Origin: Streptomyces sp. SAJ15
GTDB taxonomy: Bacteria; Actinomycetota; Actinomycetes; Streptomycetales; Streptomycetaceae
Direction of reading: 5' to 3'
Length of the DNA: 64,000 nt
Assembly (NCBI RefSeq): GCF_007595705.1
Contig: NZ_NISY01000002.1
Span: 558,001-622,000 of the forward strand
Made by a program: the position numbers and the translations under genes
Notes under the pieces: generated by a model
Seen by the model: only the letters and a program-made list of their open reading frames with translations
Database searches by the model: none
What the model was told of the DNA's origin: nothing
Part shown: piece by piece, positions 10,409 to 20,653 of the stretch
Layout of the letters: every line of letters begins with the position of its first letter
Position numbering within the stretch: position 1 is the first letter of the stretch

Positions 10409-11734
10409 GTGACCCCCAGCGCATCCCGGCTCCGGACCGCCCTGTGCGCCGCCGCCGGTGCCGCCCTGCTCGTCCCGGCCCTCGTCGCGCCCGCGCACGC
10501 CCGGTCCGCCCCGCCCGCACCCCGCACCGGCTTCGAGATCAGCGACGGCGCCCGCTGGACCACCGAGGCGGAGGAGAGACGGTTCCTGGCGGAGGTGGAC
10601 GCGGCGAGCCCGCGGGTCGCCGTCGACACCATAGGCACCACCCGGCAGGGGCGCCCGGTCCAGCTGGTGCGGATCGGCGCCCCCGGCGCGCCCACCGACC
10701 CCGCCCGCACCGCCCGCGGCAACTCCGTCCTGCTCATCTGCTCCCAGCACGGAGACGAGCCCTCAGGTCGGGAGGGCTGCCTGTCCACCGTCCGCGACCT
10801 GGCCTTCGCCGACGACTCGCGGACCAGGCGCTTCCTGCGGCACACGACGGTCCTGGTCGTGCCGACCGCCAACCCCGACGGCCGGGCCGCCGACACCAGG
10901 GAGAACGCCGACGGCGTCGACATCAACCGCGACCACCTCGCGCTGAAGACCCCCGAGGCCCGCGCCATCGCCCGCACCCTGCGCGACTGGCGTCCGGACA
11001 CCGTCTACGACCTGCACGAGTACGGCGCCACCGCCCCGTACTACGTCAAGGATCTGCTGGCGCTGTGGCCGCGCAACCTCAACACCGCCACCGCCGTGCA
11101 CCGCGAGGCCCGCACCCTCTCCGAGTCCTATGTCCGGCCCCATGTCCAGGAGGCCGGCCACTCCACCGGCGTCTACGGCATCTGGACCGACCCGATCACC
11201 GGCGAGCCCGTCAAGCAGGTCGCCGGCGACGGCCAGGAGCGCATCCTGCGCAACACCGCGGGCGTCAAGCACTCCGTCGGGCTGCTCGTGGAGACCCGCG
11301 TCGACGCGCTGACCGACGCCGAGAAGACCGACCCCGCCGTCAACAACCGCCGTCGCGTCGGCTCCCAACTGACGGCTTTGGAGGGACTGTTCGCCTTCAG
11401 CGGGGAACGGCGTGCCCGCGTCGAGGCCGCCACCGACGCCGCCCGCGCGGCCGGTTACCACGACCGCGGCCCGGTCTACCTCGGCGGCGCCGACAACGAC
11501 CCGGCCTCCGACGCCGAGATCATCGCCCACCCGCCCTGCGGCTATCTGCTCGACGCCGCCCAGTACGCGGACGTGCGCGACGAACTCGCCCTGCACGGCG
11601 TGACGGTGCGCCGCGCGGACGGCGACCGCCACCTGGTCCCGCTGCGACAGTCGCTGCGCGCCCTGGTGCCGCTGCTGCTGGACGAACGCGCCACCTACCA
11701 CCTGACCGCGGGGCAGCCGACGGACCGCTGCTGA
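10409..11734 (+). CDS. Secreted M14-family zinc carboxypeptidase
   Basis: A 441-residue exported protein starting at GTG 10409 with a good AAGGAGG nine bases upstream. The signal peptide spans about residues 1-31 (ALCAAAGAALLVPALVAP, cleavage near AHARSA). The first zinc motif HxxE is His114/Glu117 in SQHGDEPSGRE, the third ligand is in YDLHEYG, and LLVETRVD supplies the likely catalytic glutamate. M14 enzymes remove C-terminal residues. It follows the X-Pro peptidase on the same strand and complements the aminopeptidase upstream. Confidence 0.92.
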   Translation: MTPSASRLRTALCAAAGAALLVPALVAPAHARSAPPAPRTGFEISDGARWTTEAEERRFLAEVDAASPRVAVDTIGTTRQGRPVQLVRIGAPGAPTDPARTARGNSVLLICSQHGDEPSGREGCLSTVRDLAFADDSRTRRFLRHTTVLVVPTANPDGRAADTRENADGVDINRDHLALKTPEARAIARTLRDWRPDTVYDLHEYGATAPYYVKDLLALWPRNLNTATAVHREARTLSESYVRPHVQEAGHSTGVYGIWTDPITGEPVKQVAGDGQERILRNTAGVKHSVGLLVETRVDALTDAEKTDPAVNNRRRVGSQLTALEGLFAFSGERRARVEAATDAARAAGYHDRGPVYLGGADNDPASDAEIIAHPPCGYLLDAAQYADVRDELALHGVTVRRADGDRHLVPLRQSLRALVPLLLDERATYHLTAGQPTDRC

Positions 11735-12144
11735 CCGGCCGTCCGAGGTTCCACCGGCCGGGGCCCGTCGCCGGGCCGTCGCCGGGGCCCGCAGGCCGGG
11801 GCCCGCTCTTCCCCACGGCACGGGGCCCGGCCGGCGGCCCGCGCGGCATCCTGGGCGCGGGCCGGCTGGCGGCCCGCGCGGCATCCGGGCCGAACCGGCT
11901 GGCGGCCTTCGTGGCTTCCGGGCCGGGCCGGCCGGCGGCCCGCACGGCACCCGGGCCGGGGTCGGCCGGCGGCGGAGGACCGTCCTCCGGGTAGCCGTCT
12001 TCCGGCCAGCCGGCCTCCGGACAGCCGTCTCCGGCCAGCCGGCCTCCCCAGGGCCCGCGGTCCAGCCGCTGCCGGCTCGCACCCCCGGCGCCCCGGGCGC
12101 GCCCCCCGGCTTGCCCCGGCTCGCCTCCTCCGCCCCGCTCGGCC
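11735..12144. repeat. 410-base gene-free gap with degenerate GC-rich repeats
   Basis: This gap between convergent genes contains at least four imperfect copies of a roughly 34-base unit built on CCGGCYGGCGGCC followed by CGCGCGGCATCC, beginning near 11826, 11861, 11895 and 11927. A second family of about 30 bases (GCCGTCTCCGGCCAGCCGGCCTCC) occurs near 11994-12050. I see no promoter or coding signal. It may act as a terminator or be a decaying minisatellite. Confidence 0.6.
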
Positions 12145-13143
12145 TCAGCCCCCGTCGCCGCGCCGCGTGGCGTCGCGGGCGAGCCGGGCCGCCTCCCGCG
12201 CGCAGCCCCAGGCGACGGTCAGTCCCGCCCCGCCGTGGCCGTAGTTGTGCACGCAGCGACGCCCGCCGGGGAGCTCCTCGGCCTCCAGGCGTACGCGCGA
12301 CCGGCAGGGCCGGAGCCCCACGCGGTGGCCGACGACCCGTGCCGTCGCCAGCGCGGGATGGATCCGCGCGCACCGCGCCACGATCGCCTCGGCGACGGCG
12401 GGGTCGGGGGCGGTCTCCCACACGCCCTCCCGCGCGGTGCCGCCCAGCACCAGGCCGTAGGGCTGTGGCAGCGCGTAGACCGTCTCCGCCGCGGCACCGT
12501 CGGCGGCCACGAACCACTCCTCGACACCCGGGTTCTCCACGATCACCAACTGCCCCTGCACCGGGTACACCTCGGGGTCGGGGACGAGCTCGCGGGCGCC
12601 CAGGCCGGTGCAGTTGACGACCAGCGGGGCGTGCTCGGCGGCCGTCTCCAGCGAGTCGACCGCGCGGACGACGACCGAGCCGCCCGCCGCCTCCAGACGC
12701 CGCCGCAGATAGCGCAGATGGACGCCCATGTCGACCAGCGGGACCCGCGCCCGCAGCCCATGGGCGACGCCGGGCGGCAGCTCCCCCGCCCTGGCCGGAC
12801 GCAGCCCCGGCACCTCGGCGGACCAGGAACCCAGCTCTTCCAGCGCGACGCCGGCCCGCACCCCCTCGGCCATCCGCACCCCGGTCTCCCGCGGCCGCTC
12901 GGCGAGCCGGCTCAGCGCGCGCAACGCCCGCAGCGCCCAGCCGCCGGCCTCGTCCACCGGCTCGACGCGGTACGGCCACCACAGCCCGCCCGCCACCGCG
13001 GAGGTGGTCTCCGCGGCCGGGTCGCGGCTCCACACCGTCACCCGCCGGCCGTTCGCCGCCTCCGCCAGCACCACCGCGGTGGTCAGCCCGATGACCCCGC
13101 CCCCCACCACGATCACGTCGTCCGAGTCGCCCGGTGTCCTCAT
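12145..13143 (-). CDS. D-amino-acid oxidase family flavoenzyme
   Basis: A 332-residue FAD oxidase. The N-terminal dinucleotide fold is VIVVGGGVIGLTTAVVL; a central VVNCTGLGARELV and the C-terminal NYGHGGAGLTVAWGCA are the DAO family signatures, and an Arg in VGLRPCRSRVRLE matches the substrate carboxylate-binding arginine. It should oxidise D-amino acids to 2-oxo acids with release of H2O2. Length agrees with bacterial DAAO. It shares its strand with the methyltransferase gene 60 bases upstream but no functional link is evident. Confidence 0.9.
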   Translation of the reverse strand: MRTPGDSDDVIVVGGGVIGLTTAVVLAEAANGRRVTVWSRDPAAETTSAVAGGLWWPYRVEPVDEAGGWALRALRALSRLAERPRETGVRMAEGVRAGVALEELGSWSAEVPGLRPARAGELPPGVAHGLRARVPLVDMGVHLRYLRRRLEAAGGSVVVRAVDSLETAAEHAPLVVNCTGLGARELVPDPEVYPVQGQLVIVENPGVEEWFVAADGAAAETVYALPQPYGLVLGGTAREGVWETAPDPAVAEAIVARCARIHPALATARVVGHRVGLRPCRSRVRLEAEELPGGRRCVHNYGHGGAGLTVAWGCAREAARLARDATRRGDGG

Positions 13144-13203
13144 GAGCGCAGGCTACGGGCCCTGCCCCCGGATCCGGGCCGCGAAGCCGCCTTCGGGGCC
13201 GGC

Positions 13204-13995
13204 CTAGTCCCTGCGGCGCAGGTAGTACGCCAGATGCTCGAAGGGGGCCAGACCGCCGGCGTACGCCGCCACCGGTGCGGTGCCCGGGGCCCGCGCGAAG
13301 CCGGCCCGGGCCAGCTCCGCCGCCGTGCGCGACGGGTCGAGGGGCCAGGCGTAGAACGACGCGCTCTCCTCCCGTACGGTCCGCTCTCCATGCCGGACGG
13401 CGTACTGGTACGTCCAGCGCAGTCGCCCGTCCGCCCCGGCCGGTCGCACCCGCACCGCCGCCGTGTAGTCGTCGTCGCCCACCCGCACGGCGGGCAGCCG
13501 CCAGTCCCGGTGACCGGGGAGGGGCGCCAGCCGCCCCGGCGCGTCCACGATCAGCATCCCGCCGGGGACCAGCCGGGCGGCGAGCGCCGACCACAGCCCC
13601 GGGCGCTCCTCGGGCGCCACCGTCGCCACCACGTTCACGCAGGTCGCCAGGTCCACCGGGGCGTCCAGCCGGGCCCGCTGCACCGCGACCGGGTACACCC
13701 GCACCTTGCCGCGCAGCCACTCCAGGGCGGACAGCCGCGCCATCAGCACCGTGCGCATCGCCCGCGACGGCTCCACCGCGTGCACCGGCACCGTCGACGA
13801 CCTCGCCAGCACCTCGGTGACGATCCCCGTGCCCGCCCCGACCTCCAGGATGCCCAGCGCGGATCCGGCCGCCGACGCCGCCAGATGGCCGACCGCGCGA
13901 CGGCGGTAGGTCTCGCCGTGGAACAGGTCGTAGAACTCCGCCGCGGTGCGGTACGGGTCGTCGGGGGAGGAGTCGGTTTCCATGGCTCTGGTCAC
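13204..13995 (-). CDS. Class I SAM-dependent methyltransferase
   Basis: A 263-residue protein (259 if the in-frame ATG at 13983 is used). Motif I, LGILEVGAGTGIVTEV near residue 48, and the acidic loop HAVEPS near residue 75 define the SAM-binding Rossmann fold; GGMLIVDAPGRL is the post-motif region. The N-terminal AAEFYDLFHGETY is typical of small-molecule methyltransferases. The substrate cannot be read from sequence. It is codirectional with the D-amino-acid oxidase gene. Confidence 0.8.
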   Translation of the reverse strand: MTRAMETDSSPDDPYRTAAEFYDLFHGETYRRRAVGHLAASAAGSALGILEVGAGTGIVTEVLARSSTVPVHAVEPSRAMRTVLMARLSALEWLRGKVRVYPVAVQRARLDAPVDLATCVNVVATVAPEERPGLWSALAARLVPGGMLIVDAPGRLAPLPGHRDWRLPAVRVGDDDYTAAVRVRPAGADGRLRWTYQYAVRHGERTVREESASFYAWPLDPSRTAAELARAGFARAPGTAPVAAYAGGLAPFEHLAYYLRRRD

Positions 13996-14150
13996 CCGTC
14001 CATGACGCGGCCCGGTCGGCCGGCACCTTCATTGTCTCCGCGCGGCGCGCGGCGCGCGACGCGCACGAGCGCGCCGCCCCGCCCGGAACAGCCCCCCAGC
14101 CCGCCCCCGAAGCGGGCACGCACGCCTCCCGGGGCGGGAATACTGCGGGC

Positions 14151-15236
14151 ATGAGCGCCGACGAGTACGGGACCGGGGCCGGGTACGCGACGTTCGGGCT
14201 GGCCCCGGCGACGCGGGCCGGGGGAGTGCTGTCCAACGGTTCCCTCCAAGCACACCGCGACTTCTGGGACTTCGTCGTGGACGGCACGCCGCTGTTGCTG
14301 CGCCTCGCCGACCTGGACGCGGTCTCCCCGCTCGCCGCCGACCTCGGCCCGTCCATCTTCACCGCGCACGTCCGGCTGCTGCTGCTGGAGTCCGGCGCGC
14401 CGCTGGCCGGCGGCCGGTACGTGATCTACGGCTGCCCCGAGTGCGAGGGGCTCGCCTGCGGGGCGGTCACCGCGGTCATCGAGCGGGACGGGCCCGACAT
14501 CGTCTGGCGCGACTTCCTCTGGCAGACCGCGGAGACCCCCGACCCGGAGCGCGACGGCTACCACGGGATCGGCCCGTACCGGTTCCGCGGCGAGGAGTAC
14601 CGGGCGCAGCTGGGGCGGCTGCTGGCCGCGGACGGGGAAGCCGGTGCCCCCGCCGCCCCGCCGCGACGGGTGCTGCTGGTCGGCCAGCGCGTCGCCGTGC
14701 TCGCCAAGCTGGCCGCGGCGCTGCGCGCCATCGGCATCGGCGCCGAGATCAGCCGGGACGCCGCCGGCGCCGACGCGGACGAGCTGCGGACGTACGGCGC
14801 GGTGGCCTTCGGACGGGCGATCGACGAGGGGGAACGCGCCGCCGTGCGGGAGGCGTTCGCGGCGGCCGGCGCCGACGCCGTCTTCGTCGACGGGCTCCCG
14901 CCGATCATCCCGCTGCTGGTGGCCCGGATCGAACAGGCCCTGGACCGCACCCCCGAGGAACAGCGCCGGCTGCGCGGGCTGCGGACCGCGGAGCGAGGAA
15001 GCGGGCACGGAGGGGGGCCGGCCGCGGAGGTCGTGGTCGACGTGGCCATGGAGAGCCGGGTGGAACTCGTCGGGTACCGGCTCGACCGGCTGCACCGGAC
15101 CCGGGTCCACGAGCTGGCGGACCAGGTCCTGGAGCCGGGCACCCACCGGGTGCCGCTGCCGACGGCCGGCCGTGGCGAGCTGCACGTGGTGGCGCGGGCC
15201 ACGGGCAGCGTCCTGGTGGCCCCGGCCCGCCGATGA
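14151..15236 (+). CDS. Unrecognised two-part protein
   Basis: A 361-residue soluble protein I cannot assign. The N-terminal half (1-165) has a compact conserved-looking core with a CPECEGLACG motif near 100, perhaps a metal or structural cysteine site, followed by aromatic-rich IVWRDFLWQ. The middle (about 180-265) looks like a small Rossmann/BRCT-like unit (RRVLLVGQRVAVLAKLAAAL). The last 50 residues look beta-rich. The ATG at 14151 is the natural start and codon bias is strongly coding. It is divergent from the methyltransferase gene and 106 bases ahead of the ABC-F gene. Confidence 0.6.
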   Translation: MSADEYGTGAGYATFGLAPATRAGGVLSNGSLQAHRDFWDFVVDGTPLLLRLADLDAVSPLAADLGPSIFTAHVRLLLLESGAPLAGGRYVIYGCPECEGLACGAVTAVIERDGPDIVWRDFLWQTAETPDPERDGYHGIGPYRFRGEEYRAQLGRLLAADGEAGAPAAPPRRVLLVGQRVAVLAKLAAALRAIGIGAEISRDAAGADADELRTYGAVAFGRAIDEGERAAVREAFAAAGADAVFVDGLPPIIPLLVARIEQALDRTPEEQRRLRGLRTAERGSGHGGGPAAEVVVDVAMESRVELVGYRLDRLHRTRVHELADQVLEPGTHRVPLPTAGRGELHVVARATGSVLVAPARR

Positions 15237-15342
15237 GGCGGCGGTGGGAGCACCGCCGTCCGGCCGACGGAGGAGCCGGGTGTCCGGCCGCCGGAAAACC
15301 GCGGGCCCGCGACGGCGAGTCACCGATAGGATCGGCGGTCTG

Positions 15343-16980
15343 ATGACCGCAACACTCGTCGCCAAGGACCTGGCCGCCGCGCACGGCGACCGCACCCTCT
15401 TCTCCGGCCTGGATCTGGTCGTCGCCCCGGGGGAGGTGATCGGCCTGGTCGGCGTCAACGGCGCCGGCAAGTCCACCCTGCTCCGCCTGCTGGCCGGCCT
15501 GACCACCCCGGAGACGGGCAGGGTGAGCCTGAGCCCGCCGCACGCGACGGTGGGGCATCTGCCGCAGGAGCCGGAGCGTCGGCCCGGCGAGACCGTGCGG
15601 GAGTTCCTGGCCCGGCGGACCGGGGTCGCGGCCGCCCAGACCGCGCTGGACGCCACCACCCAGCAGCTGGTCGACGGGGCGCCCGGCGCCGACGACGCCT
15701 ACGCGGTGGCGCTGGAGCGCTGGCTGCAGCTCGGCGCGGCCGACCTGGACGAGCGCGCGGAGGAGGTCGTCGCCTCGCTCGGGTTGGACATCGGTCTGGA
15801 CCGGCCGATGACCGCGCTCTCCGGCGGCCAGGCGGCCCGCGCCTCGCTCGCCTCGCTGCTGCTCAGCCGCTACGACGTCTTCCTGCTCGACGAGCCGACC
15901 AACGACCTGGACCTGGACGGGCTGCGCCGGCTGGAGGAGTTCGTGTCCGGACTGCGCGCCGGGACCGTGCTGGTCAGCCATGACCGCGAGTTCCTGGCCC
16001 GCACCGTGCACAAGGTGCTGGAGCTGGACCTGGCCCAGCAGCAGGTGACGCTCTTCGGCGGCGGCTACACGGCGTACCTGGAGGAGCGGGAGACGGCGCG
16101 GCGGCACGCCCGGGAGCGGTACGAGGAGTACGCGGATACCCGCGCCGGGCTGGAGCTGCGGGCCCGTACCCAGCGCGCCTGGATGGAGAAGGGCGTCAAG
16201 AACGCCCGCCGCAAGGCCACCGACAACGACAAGATCGCCCGCAAGGGCCGGGTGGAGGCCACCGAGAAGCAGGCCGCGAAGGCGCGCCAGACCGACCGGC
16301 TCATCGAACGGCTGGAGGTGGTCGAGGAGCCGCGCAAGGAGTGGGAGCTGCGGATGGAGATCGCCGCCGCGCCGCGGGCCGGGGCCGTGGTGGCGACGCT
16401 GCGCGGCGCCGAGGTGCGCCGCGGCGACTTCCGCCTCGGGCCGGTGGACCTCCAGATCGACTGGGCGGACCGGGTGGCGATCACCGGCGCCAACGGCTCG
16501 GGCAAGTCGACCCTGCTGGCCGCGCTGCTGGGCCGACTGTCACTGGACGCGGGCGCGGCGGCGCTCGGCCCGGGGGTGGTGGTCGGCGAGGTGGACCAGG
16601 CGCGGGCGCTGTTCCTCGGCGAGGACGCCCTGCTCGACGCGTTCGGGGCGGCCGCCGGGGACCTGGAGCCGGCGGCGGTGCGCACCCTGCTGGCCAAGTT
16701 CGGCCTCAAGAGCGACCACGTGCTGCGCCCCGCGGCCACCCTCTCGCCCGGCGAACGGACCCGCGCCGCCCTCGCCCTCCTCCAGGCCCGGGGCGTCAAC
16801 CTGCTGGTCCTGGACGAGCCCACCAACCACCTCGACCTGCCCGCCATCGAGCAGCTCGAATCCGCCCTGGCCGGCTACCCCGGCACCCTCCTGCTCGTCA
16901 CCCACGACCGCCGCATGCTCGAAGCCGTACACACCACCCGCCGCCTCCAACTCGCCGCGGGCCGGGTCACCGAGCACTGA
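15343..16980 (+). CDS. ABC-F family ATPase
   Basis: A 545-residue soluble duplicated ATPase with no membrane segment. Domain 1 has GVNGAGKSTLL, signature LSGGQAARASLA and DEPTNDLDLDG. A charged ABC-F linker (KGVKNARRKATDNDKIARKG) follows at about 285-320. Domain 2 has GANGSGKSTLL, LSPGERTRAALA and DEPTNHLDLPA. ABC-F proteins act on the ribosome (translation factors or antibiotic resistance) rather than in transport. The start is the ATG at 15343, since the frame upstream is open but lacks homology. Whether it confers resistance is not visible. Confidence 0.92.
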   Translation: MTATLVAKDLAAAHGDRTLFSGLDLVVAPGEVIGLVGVNGAGKSTLLRLLAGLTTPETGRVSLSPPHATVGHLPQEPERRPGETVREFLARRTGVAAAQTALDATTQQLVDGAPGADDAYAVALERWLQLGAADLDERAEEVVASLGLDIGLDRPMTALSGGQAARASLASLLLSRYDVFLLDEPTNDLDLDGLRRLEEFVSGLRAGTVLVSHDREFLARTVHKVLELDLAQQQVTLFGGGYTAYLEERETARRHARERYEEYADTRAGLELRARTQRAWMEKGVKNARRKATDNDKIARKGRVEATEKQAAKARQTDRLIERLEVVEEPRKEWELRMEIAAAPRAGAVVATLRGAEVRRGDFRLGPVDLQIDWADRVAITGANGSGKSTLLAALLGRLSLDAGAAALGPGVVVGEVDQARALFLGEDALLDAFGAAAGDLEPAAVRTLLAKFGLKSDHVLRPAATLSPGERTRAALALLQARGVNLLVLDEPTNHLDLPAIEQLESALAGYPGTLLLVTHDRRMLEAVHTTRRLQLAAGRVTEH

Positions 16981-17117
16981 CCGCCCGCCGGCGCCCGCTG
17001 TTCTCTCGAACGTGGGCCGGGGTGGGCGGGGGCGGTTCCCGCCCACCCGTCCCGCCGTGCGACGGCACGCATCGGGGCGGGGCCGCGGCGCTCATCCCGT
17101 CGCGACGGTGCGGAGCC

Positions 17118-17152
17118 CGACGGCCGGTCCGGCGGTGCCGAACCGGCCGTCG
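17118..17152. terminator. Bidirectional hairpin between the ABC-F and tex genes
   Basis: CGACGGCCGGT at 17118-17128 pairs perfectly with ACCGGCCGTCG at 17142-17152 in the 200-base gap between two convergent genes. Confidence 0.7.
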
Positions 17153-17180
17153 GTGGGCCTTAGAGGGGACGGGCGTCCCG

Positions 17181-19607
17181 TCAGAGCAGGCCCGCGCGGC
17201 GCAGGGCGTCGGCCATGGCGCCGTTGGCCGGAGCGGCGGCGGCATCGCGGTTGCCGCGGCGCTGCTGCGGCGCCCCGCGCCGGGCCCCGCCCCGCTCACC
17301 GCGGTCGCCCCGCTCACCGCGAGAACGGTCGCCGCGGTCGCCGCGGTCGCCGCGCTCCGGGCGGCCCCCACGCCCGCCGCCACCCGCGCCGGAGCCCCCG
17401 GCCTCGTCGTCCAGACGGAGCGTCAGCGAGATCCGCTTGCGCGGGATGTCGACGTCCAGCACCTTCACCCGCACGATGTCCCCCGGCTTCACCACGTCGC
17501 GGGGGTCCTTCACGAACGTCTTCGACATGGCCGAGACGTGCACCAGGCCGTCCTGGTGGACGCCGATGTCCACGAAGGCGCCGAAGGCGGCGACGTTGGT
17601 GACCACGCCCTCCAGGATCATCCCGGGGGCGAGGTCGCCGAGCTTCTCGACGCCCTCCTTGAAGGTGGCCGTCTTGAAGGCGGGGCGGGGGTCGCGGCCC
17701 GGCTTCTCCAGCTCGCGCAGGATGTCGGTGACGGTGGGCAGACCGAAGGAGTCGTCGACGAAGTCCTGCGGCCGCAGCCCGCGCAGCGCGGCCGCGTTGC
17801 CGATCAGCGAGGCCACGTCGGTGCCGGCGGCCTTCACCATGGTGCGCACCACCGGGTACGCCTCGGGGTGCACGCTGGAGGCGTCCAGCGGGTCCTCGCC
17901 GTCACGGATGCGCAGGAAGCCCGCGCACTGCTCGTACGCCTTGGGGCCGAGCCGGGGCACGTCCTTGAGGGCCTTGCGGCTGCGGAAGGGGCCGTTGGCG
18001 TCGCGGTGGGCGACGATGTTCTCCGCGAGGCCGGCGCCGATGCCGGAGACCCGGGAGAGCAGCGGCGCGGAGGCGGTGTTGACGTCGACACCGACGCCGT
18101 TGACGCAGTCCTCGACCACCGCGTCCAGCGAGCGTGACAGCTTCACCTCGGACAGGTCGTGCTGGTACTGGCCCACGCCGATCGACTTGGGGTCGATCTT
18201 GACGAGCTCGGCCAGCGGGTCCTGGAGTCGGCGCGCGATGGACACGGCGCCGCGCAGCGAGACGTCGAGGTCGGGCAGCTCCTGTGAGGCGAAGGCGGAG
18301 GCGGAGTACACCGAGGCGCCCGCCTCGGAGACCATGACCTTGGTCAGCCCGAGCTCGGGGTGGCGGGCGCACAGCTCGGCGGCGAGCCTGTCGGTCTCAC
18401 GGGACGCGGTGCCGTTGCCGATGGCGATCAGTTCCACGGAGTGCTCGCGGGCCAGCCGGGCCAGCTTGGCCAGGGCCTCGTCCCACTTCTGCTGCGGGAC
18501 GTGCGGGTAGATGGTCTCGGTGGCCGCGACCTTGCCGGTGGCGTCGACGACGGCCACCTTCACGCCCGTACGGAAGCCGGGGTCCAGGCCCATGGTGGCG
18601 CGGGTGCCGGCCGGAGCGGCGAGCAGCAGGTCACGCAGGTTGGCGGCGAAGACCCGCACCGCCTCGTCCTCGGCGGCCTGCCGCAGCCGCAGCCGCAGGT
18701 CGATGCCGAGGTGCACCAGGACGCGGGTGCGCCACGCCCAGCGGACGGTGTCGGCCAGCCAGGAGTCGGCGGGCCGACCCCGGTCGGCGATGCCGAAGCG
18801 GTGCGCGATGGACCGCTCGTACGAGGAGGGGCCGGACTCCGGCGCCTGCTGCGGGTCCTCGGGCTCCAGGGTGAGGTCGAGGATCTCCTCCTTCTCACCG
18901 CGGAACATGGCCAGCACCCGGTGCGAGGGCAGCTCGGTGAACGGCTCGGCGAAGTCGAAGTAGTCGGCGAACTTCGCGCCCGGCCCCTCCTTGCCGTCGC
19001 CCTTGCCCTCGCGCACCCGGGTGACCAGCCGGCCCCGCTCCCACATGCGCTCACGCAGCTCGCCGATGAGGTCCGCGTCCTCGCTGAACCGCTCGGTGAG
19101 GATGGCCCGCGCACCCTCCAGCGCGGCGGCCGCGTCGGCGACGCCGCGCTCGGCGTCCACGAAGGCGGCCGCGGCCGCCAGCGGCGCCACCGACGGGTCG
19201 CCCAGCAGCCCGTCGGCGAGCGGCTCCAGGCCCGCCTCCCGCGCGATCTGCGCCTTGGTCCGCCGCTTGGGCTTGAAGGGCAGGTAGATGTCCTCCAGCC
19301 GGGCCTTGGAGTCGGCGGCCAGGATCTGCGCCTCCAGGGCCTCGTCCAGCTTGCCCTGGGAGCGCACCGAGTCCAGGATCGCGGTCCGCCGGTCCTCCAG
19401 CTCCCGCAGATAGCGCAGCCGCTCCTCGAGGGTGCGCAGCTGGGCGTCGTCGAGGCTCTCGGTCACCTCTTTGCGGTAGCGCGCGATGAACGGCACGGTG
19501 GCGCCGCCGTCGAGCAGCTCCACCGCGGACTTCACCTGCCGCTCCCGCACGCCGAGCTCCTCGGCGATCCGGCCTTCGATGGACGTCGTCACGATCGTCA
19601 CGATCAC
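17181..19607 (-). CDS. tex: Tex family S1 RNA-binding protein
   Basis: An 808-residue Tex protein implicated in transcription and RNA handling. The N-terminal Tex/helical region ([25 protein letters not shown]) is followed by a YqgF-like nuclease fold ([18 protein letters not shown], about 340), helix-hairpin-helix repeats ([15 protein letters not shown]) and a C-terminal S1 domain ([20 protein letters not shown], about 655-725). The final 80 residues form a basic RGD/RGG-type tail ([19 protein letters not shown]), a likely RNA contact. The GTG at 19607 is one of several close in-frame GTGs; the exact start is uncertain by a few codons. Confidence 0.95.
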   Translation of the reverse strand: MIVTIVTTSIEGRIAEELGVRERQVKSAVELLDGGATVPFIARYRKEVTESLDDAQLRTLEERLRYLRELEDRRTAILDSVRSQGKLDEALEAQILAADSKARLEDIYLPFKPKRRTKAQIAREAGLEPLADGLLGDPSVAPLAAAAAFVDAERGVADAAAALEGARAILTERFSEDADLIGELRERMWERGRLVTRVREGKGDGKEGPGAKFADYFDFAEPFTELPSHRVLAMFRGEKEEILDLTLEPEDPQQAPESGPSSYERSIAHRFGIADRGRPADSWLADTVRWAWRTRVLVHLGIDLRLRLRQAAEDEAVRVFAANLRDLLLAAPAGTRATMGLDPGFRTGVKVAVVDATGKVAATETIYPHVPQQKWDEALAKLARLAREHSVELIAIGNGTASRETDRLAAELCARHPELGLTKVMVSEAGASVYSASAFASQELPDLDVSLRGAVSIARRLQDPLAELVKIDPKSIGVGQYQHDLSEVKLSRSLDAVVEDCVNGVGVDVNTASAPLLSRVSGIGAGLAENIVAHRDANGPFRSRKALKDVPRLGPKAYEQCAGFLRIRDGEDPLDASSVHPEAYPVVRTMVKAAGTDVASLIGNAAALRGLRPQDFVDDSFGLPTVTDILRELEKPGRDPRPAFKTATFKEGVEKLGDLAPGMILEGVVTNVAAFGAFVDIGVHQDGLVHVSAMSKTFVKDPRDVVKPGDIVRVKVLDVDIPRKRISLTLRLDDEAGGSGAGGGGRGGRPERGDRGDRGDRSRGERGDRGERGGARRGAPQQRRGNRDAAAAPANGAMADALRRAGLL

Positions 19608-19713
19608 GCTCGGCTTTCTCTCTGCCTGGTTCGTTCACGTCTGCGCTGCGCTCTGCATTGTGGCAGGTGCCACCGCCAGACCCAGCGGCCGCGCCGCCGT
19701 CGGCGAGGTCGGG

Positions 19714-20577
19714 CTAGCGCTTGCCGATCATCCCTTCGGGGAACGCGCCGGCCGCCAGGGCGGTGGCGGTGAAGGCGCCGGCCAGCTCGGTGAGGCGGGC
19801 CACGCCGGCCGCGCCCAGGTGCTCGTACGGGCCCTGGTCCAGCCGGTCCGTCTCGTTCTCCAGCTCCTTGCGCAGCTCCGTGCCGGCGTCGGTCAGTTCG
19901 CCGTCGGCGTCCAGCAGCCCGCGTGTCCGCAGCCGGTCCTGGGCCGCCGCCCAGTCCTCCGCCGTCCAGCCGCGGCTGCGGAAGATCCAGGCGGGGGTCA
20001 TGCCGCGGCCGCTGGCGGTGTGGCTGACGAGCGCTTCGACCGGGTCGAGCTCGGCGTCGAGCAGCGTCGTCAGATGGCCGTCGCCGCGGTGTTCGCGCAG
20101 CAGCGTGGCGGCGTGCCACAGCGCCAGGTGCGGGGCTTCGGGGACCGGCAGGTCGGCGTGCGCGGCGTAGAGCGGACGGGCGGCGCGGGAGCAGCCCTCG
20201 GTGGCCCGCAGCGCCAGCTCGGCCGCCTCGACCATCTCCTTGGAGTCCAGGGCCTCCTCCCCGAGCAGTCGGCGCAGCAGTGAGTCGACGGCGCGCAGCC
20301 GGGCGGCCAGCGCGTCCTCCGGGCTCACCACCTGCCAGGCGGCCGGGAGGTGCCGGGCCACCAGTTCGTGGCGGAAGTTGTAGAAGGCGGCGGTGACGAC
20401 GCCGGCGCCGACCGGGCCCAGGGCGGCGGCGCGGCCGACGAAGTAGGACGCGCCGCGGTCCGCCAGGCCCAGCTCCGTCAGCTCGCGGTGGTAGTCGGGG
20501 GCGAAGTAGACGGCGGAGTGCAGCGGGTTGACGACGCCGTGGCAGTGGCGTCCGGCACGCTCGGGCAGTGAGGTCAT
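19714..20577 (-). CDS. SCO6745-like family protein
   Basis: A 287-residue protein matching an actinobacterial family annotated after SCO6745. The N-terminal HGVVNPLHSAVYFAPDYH is the most distinctive segment. The C-terminal 100 residues (WTAEDWAAAQDRLRTRGLLD, then ELTDAGTELRKELENETDRL) look like a MarR-type winged helix, but no DNA-binding role is established from sequence. It lies about 100 bases upstream of tex on the same strand. The biochemical function is unknown to me. Confidence 0.65.
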   Translation of the reverse strand: MTSLPERAGRHCHGVVNPLHSAVYFAPDYHRELTELGLADRGASYFVGRAAALGPVGAGVVTAAFYNFRHELVARHLPAAWQVVSPEDALAARLRAVDSLLRRLLGEEALDSKEMVEAAELALRATEGCSRAARPLYAAHADLPVPEAPHLALWHAATLLREHRGDGHLTTLLDAELDPVEALVSHTASGRGMTPAWIFRSRGWTAEDWAAAQDRLRTRGLLDADGELTDAGTELRKELENETDRLDQGPYEHLGAAGVARLTELAGAFTATALAAGAFPEGMIGKR

Positions 20578-20653
20578 GCCCGCACGTTACCCGCTGGTAA
20601 CCTCGCGTGGAAGGGCGGTCCGGCGATGCCGGCGCCCGGCTCGCGCGGTCCGT

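Noticed and set aside
10763..14362. A very long open minus-strand frame spanning several genes
   Set aside because: High GC makes long shadow frames common. This one crosses the carboxypeptidase, the oxidase and methyltransferase genes with no homology, and codon bias supports the annotated genes.
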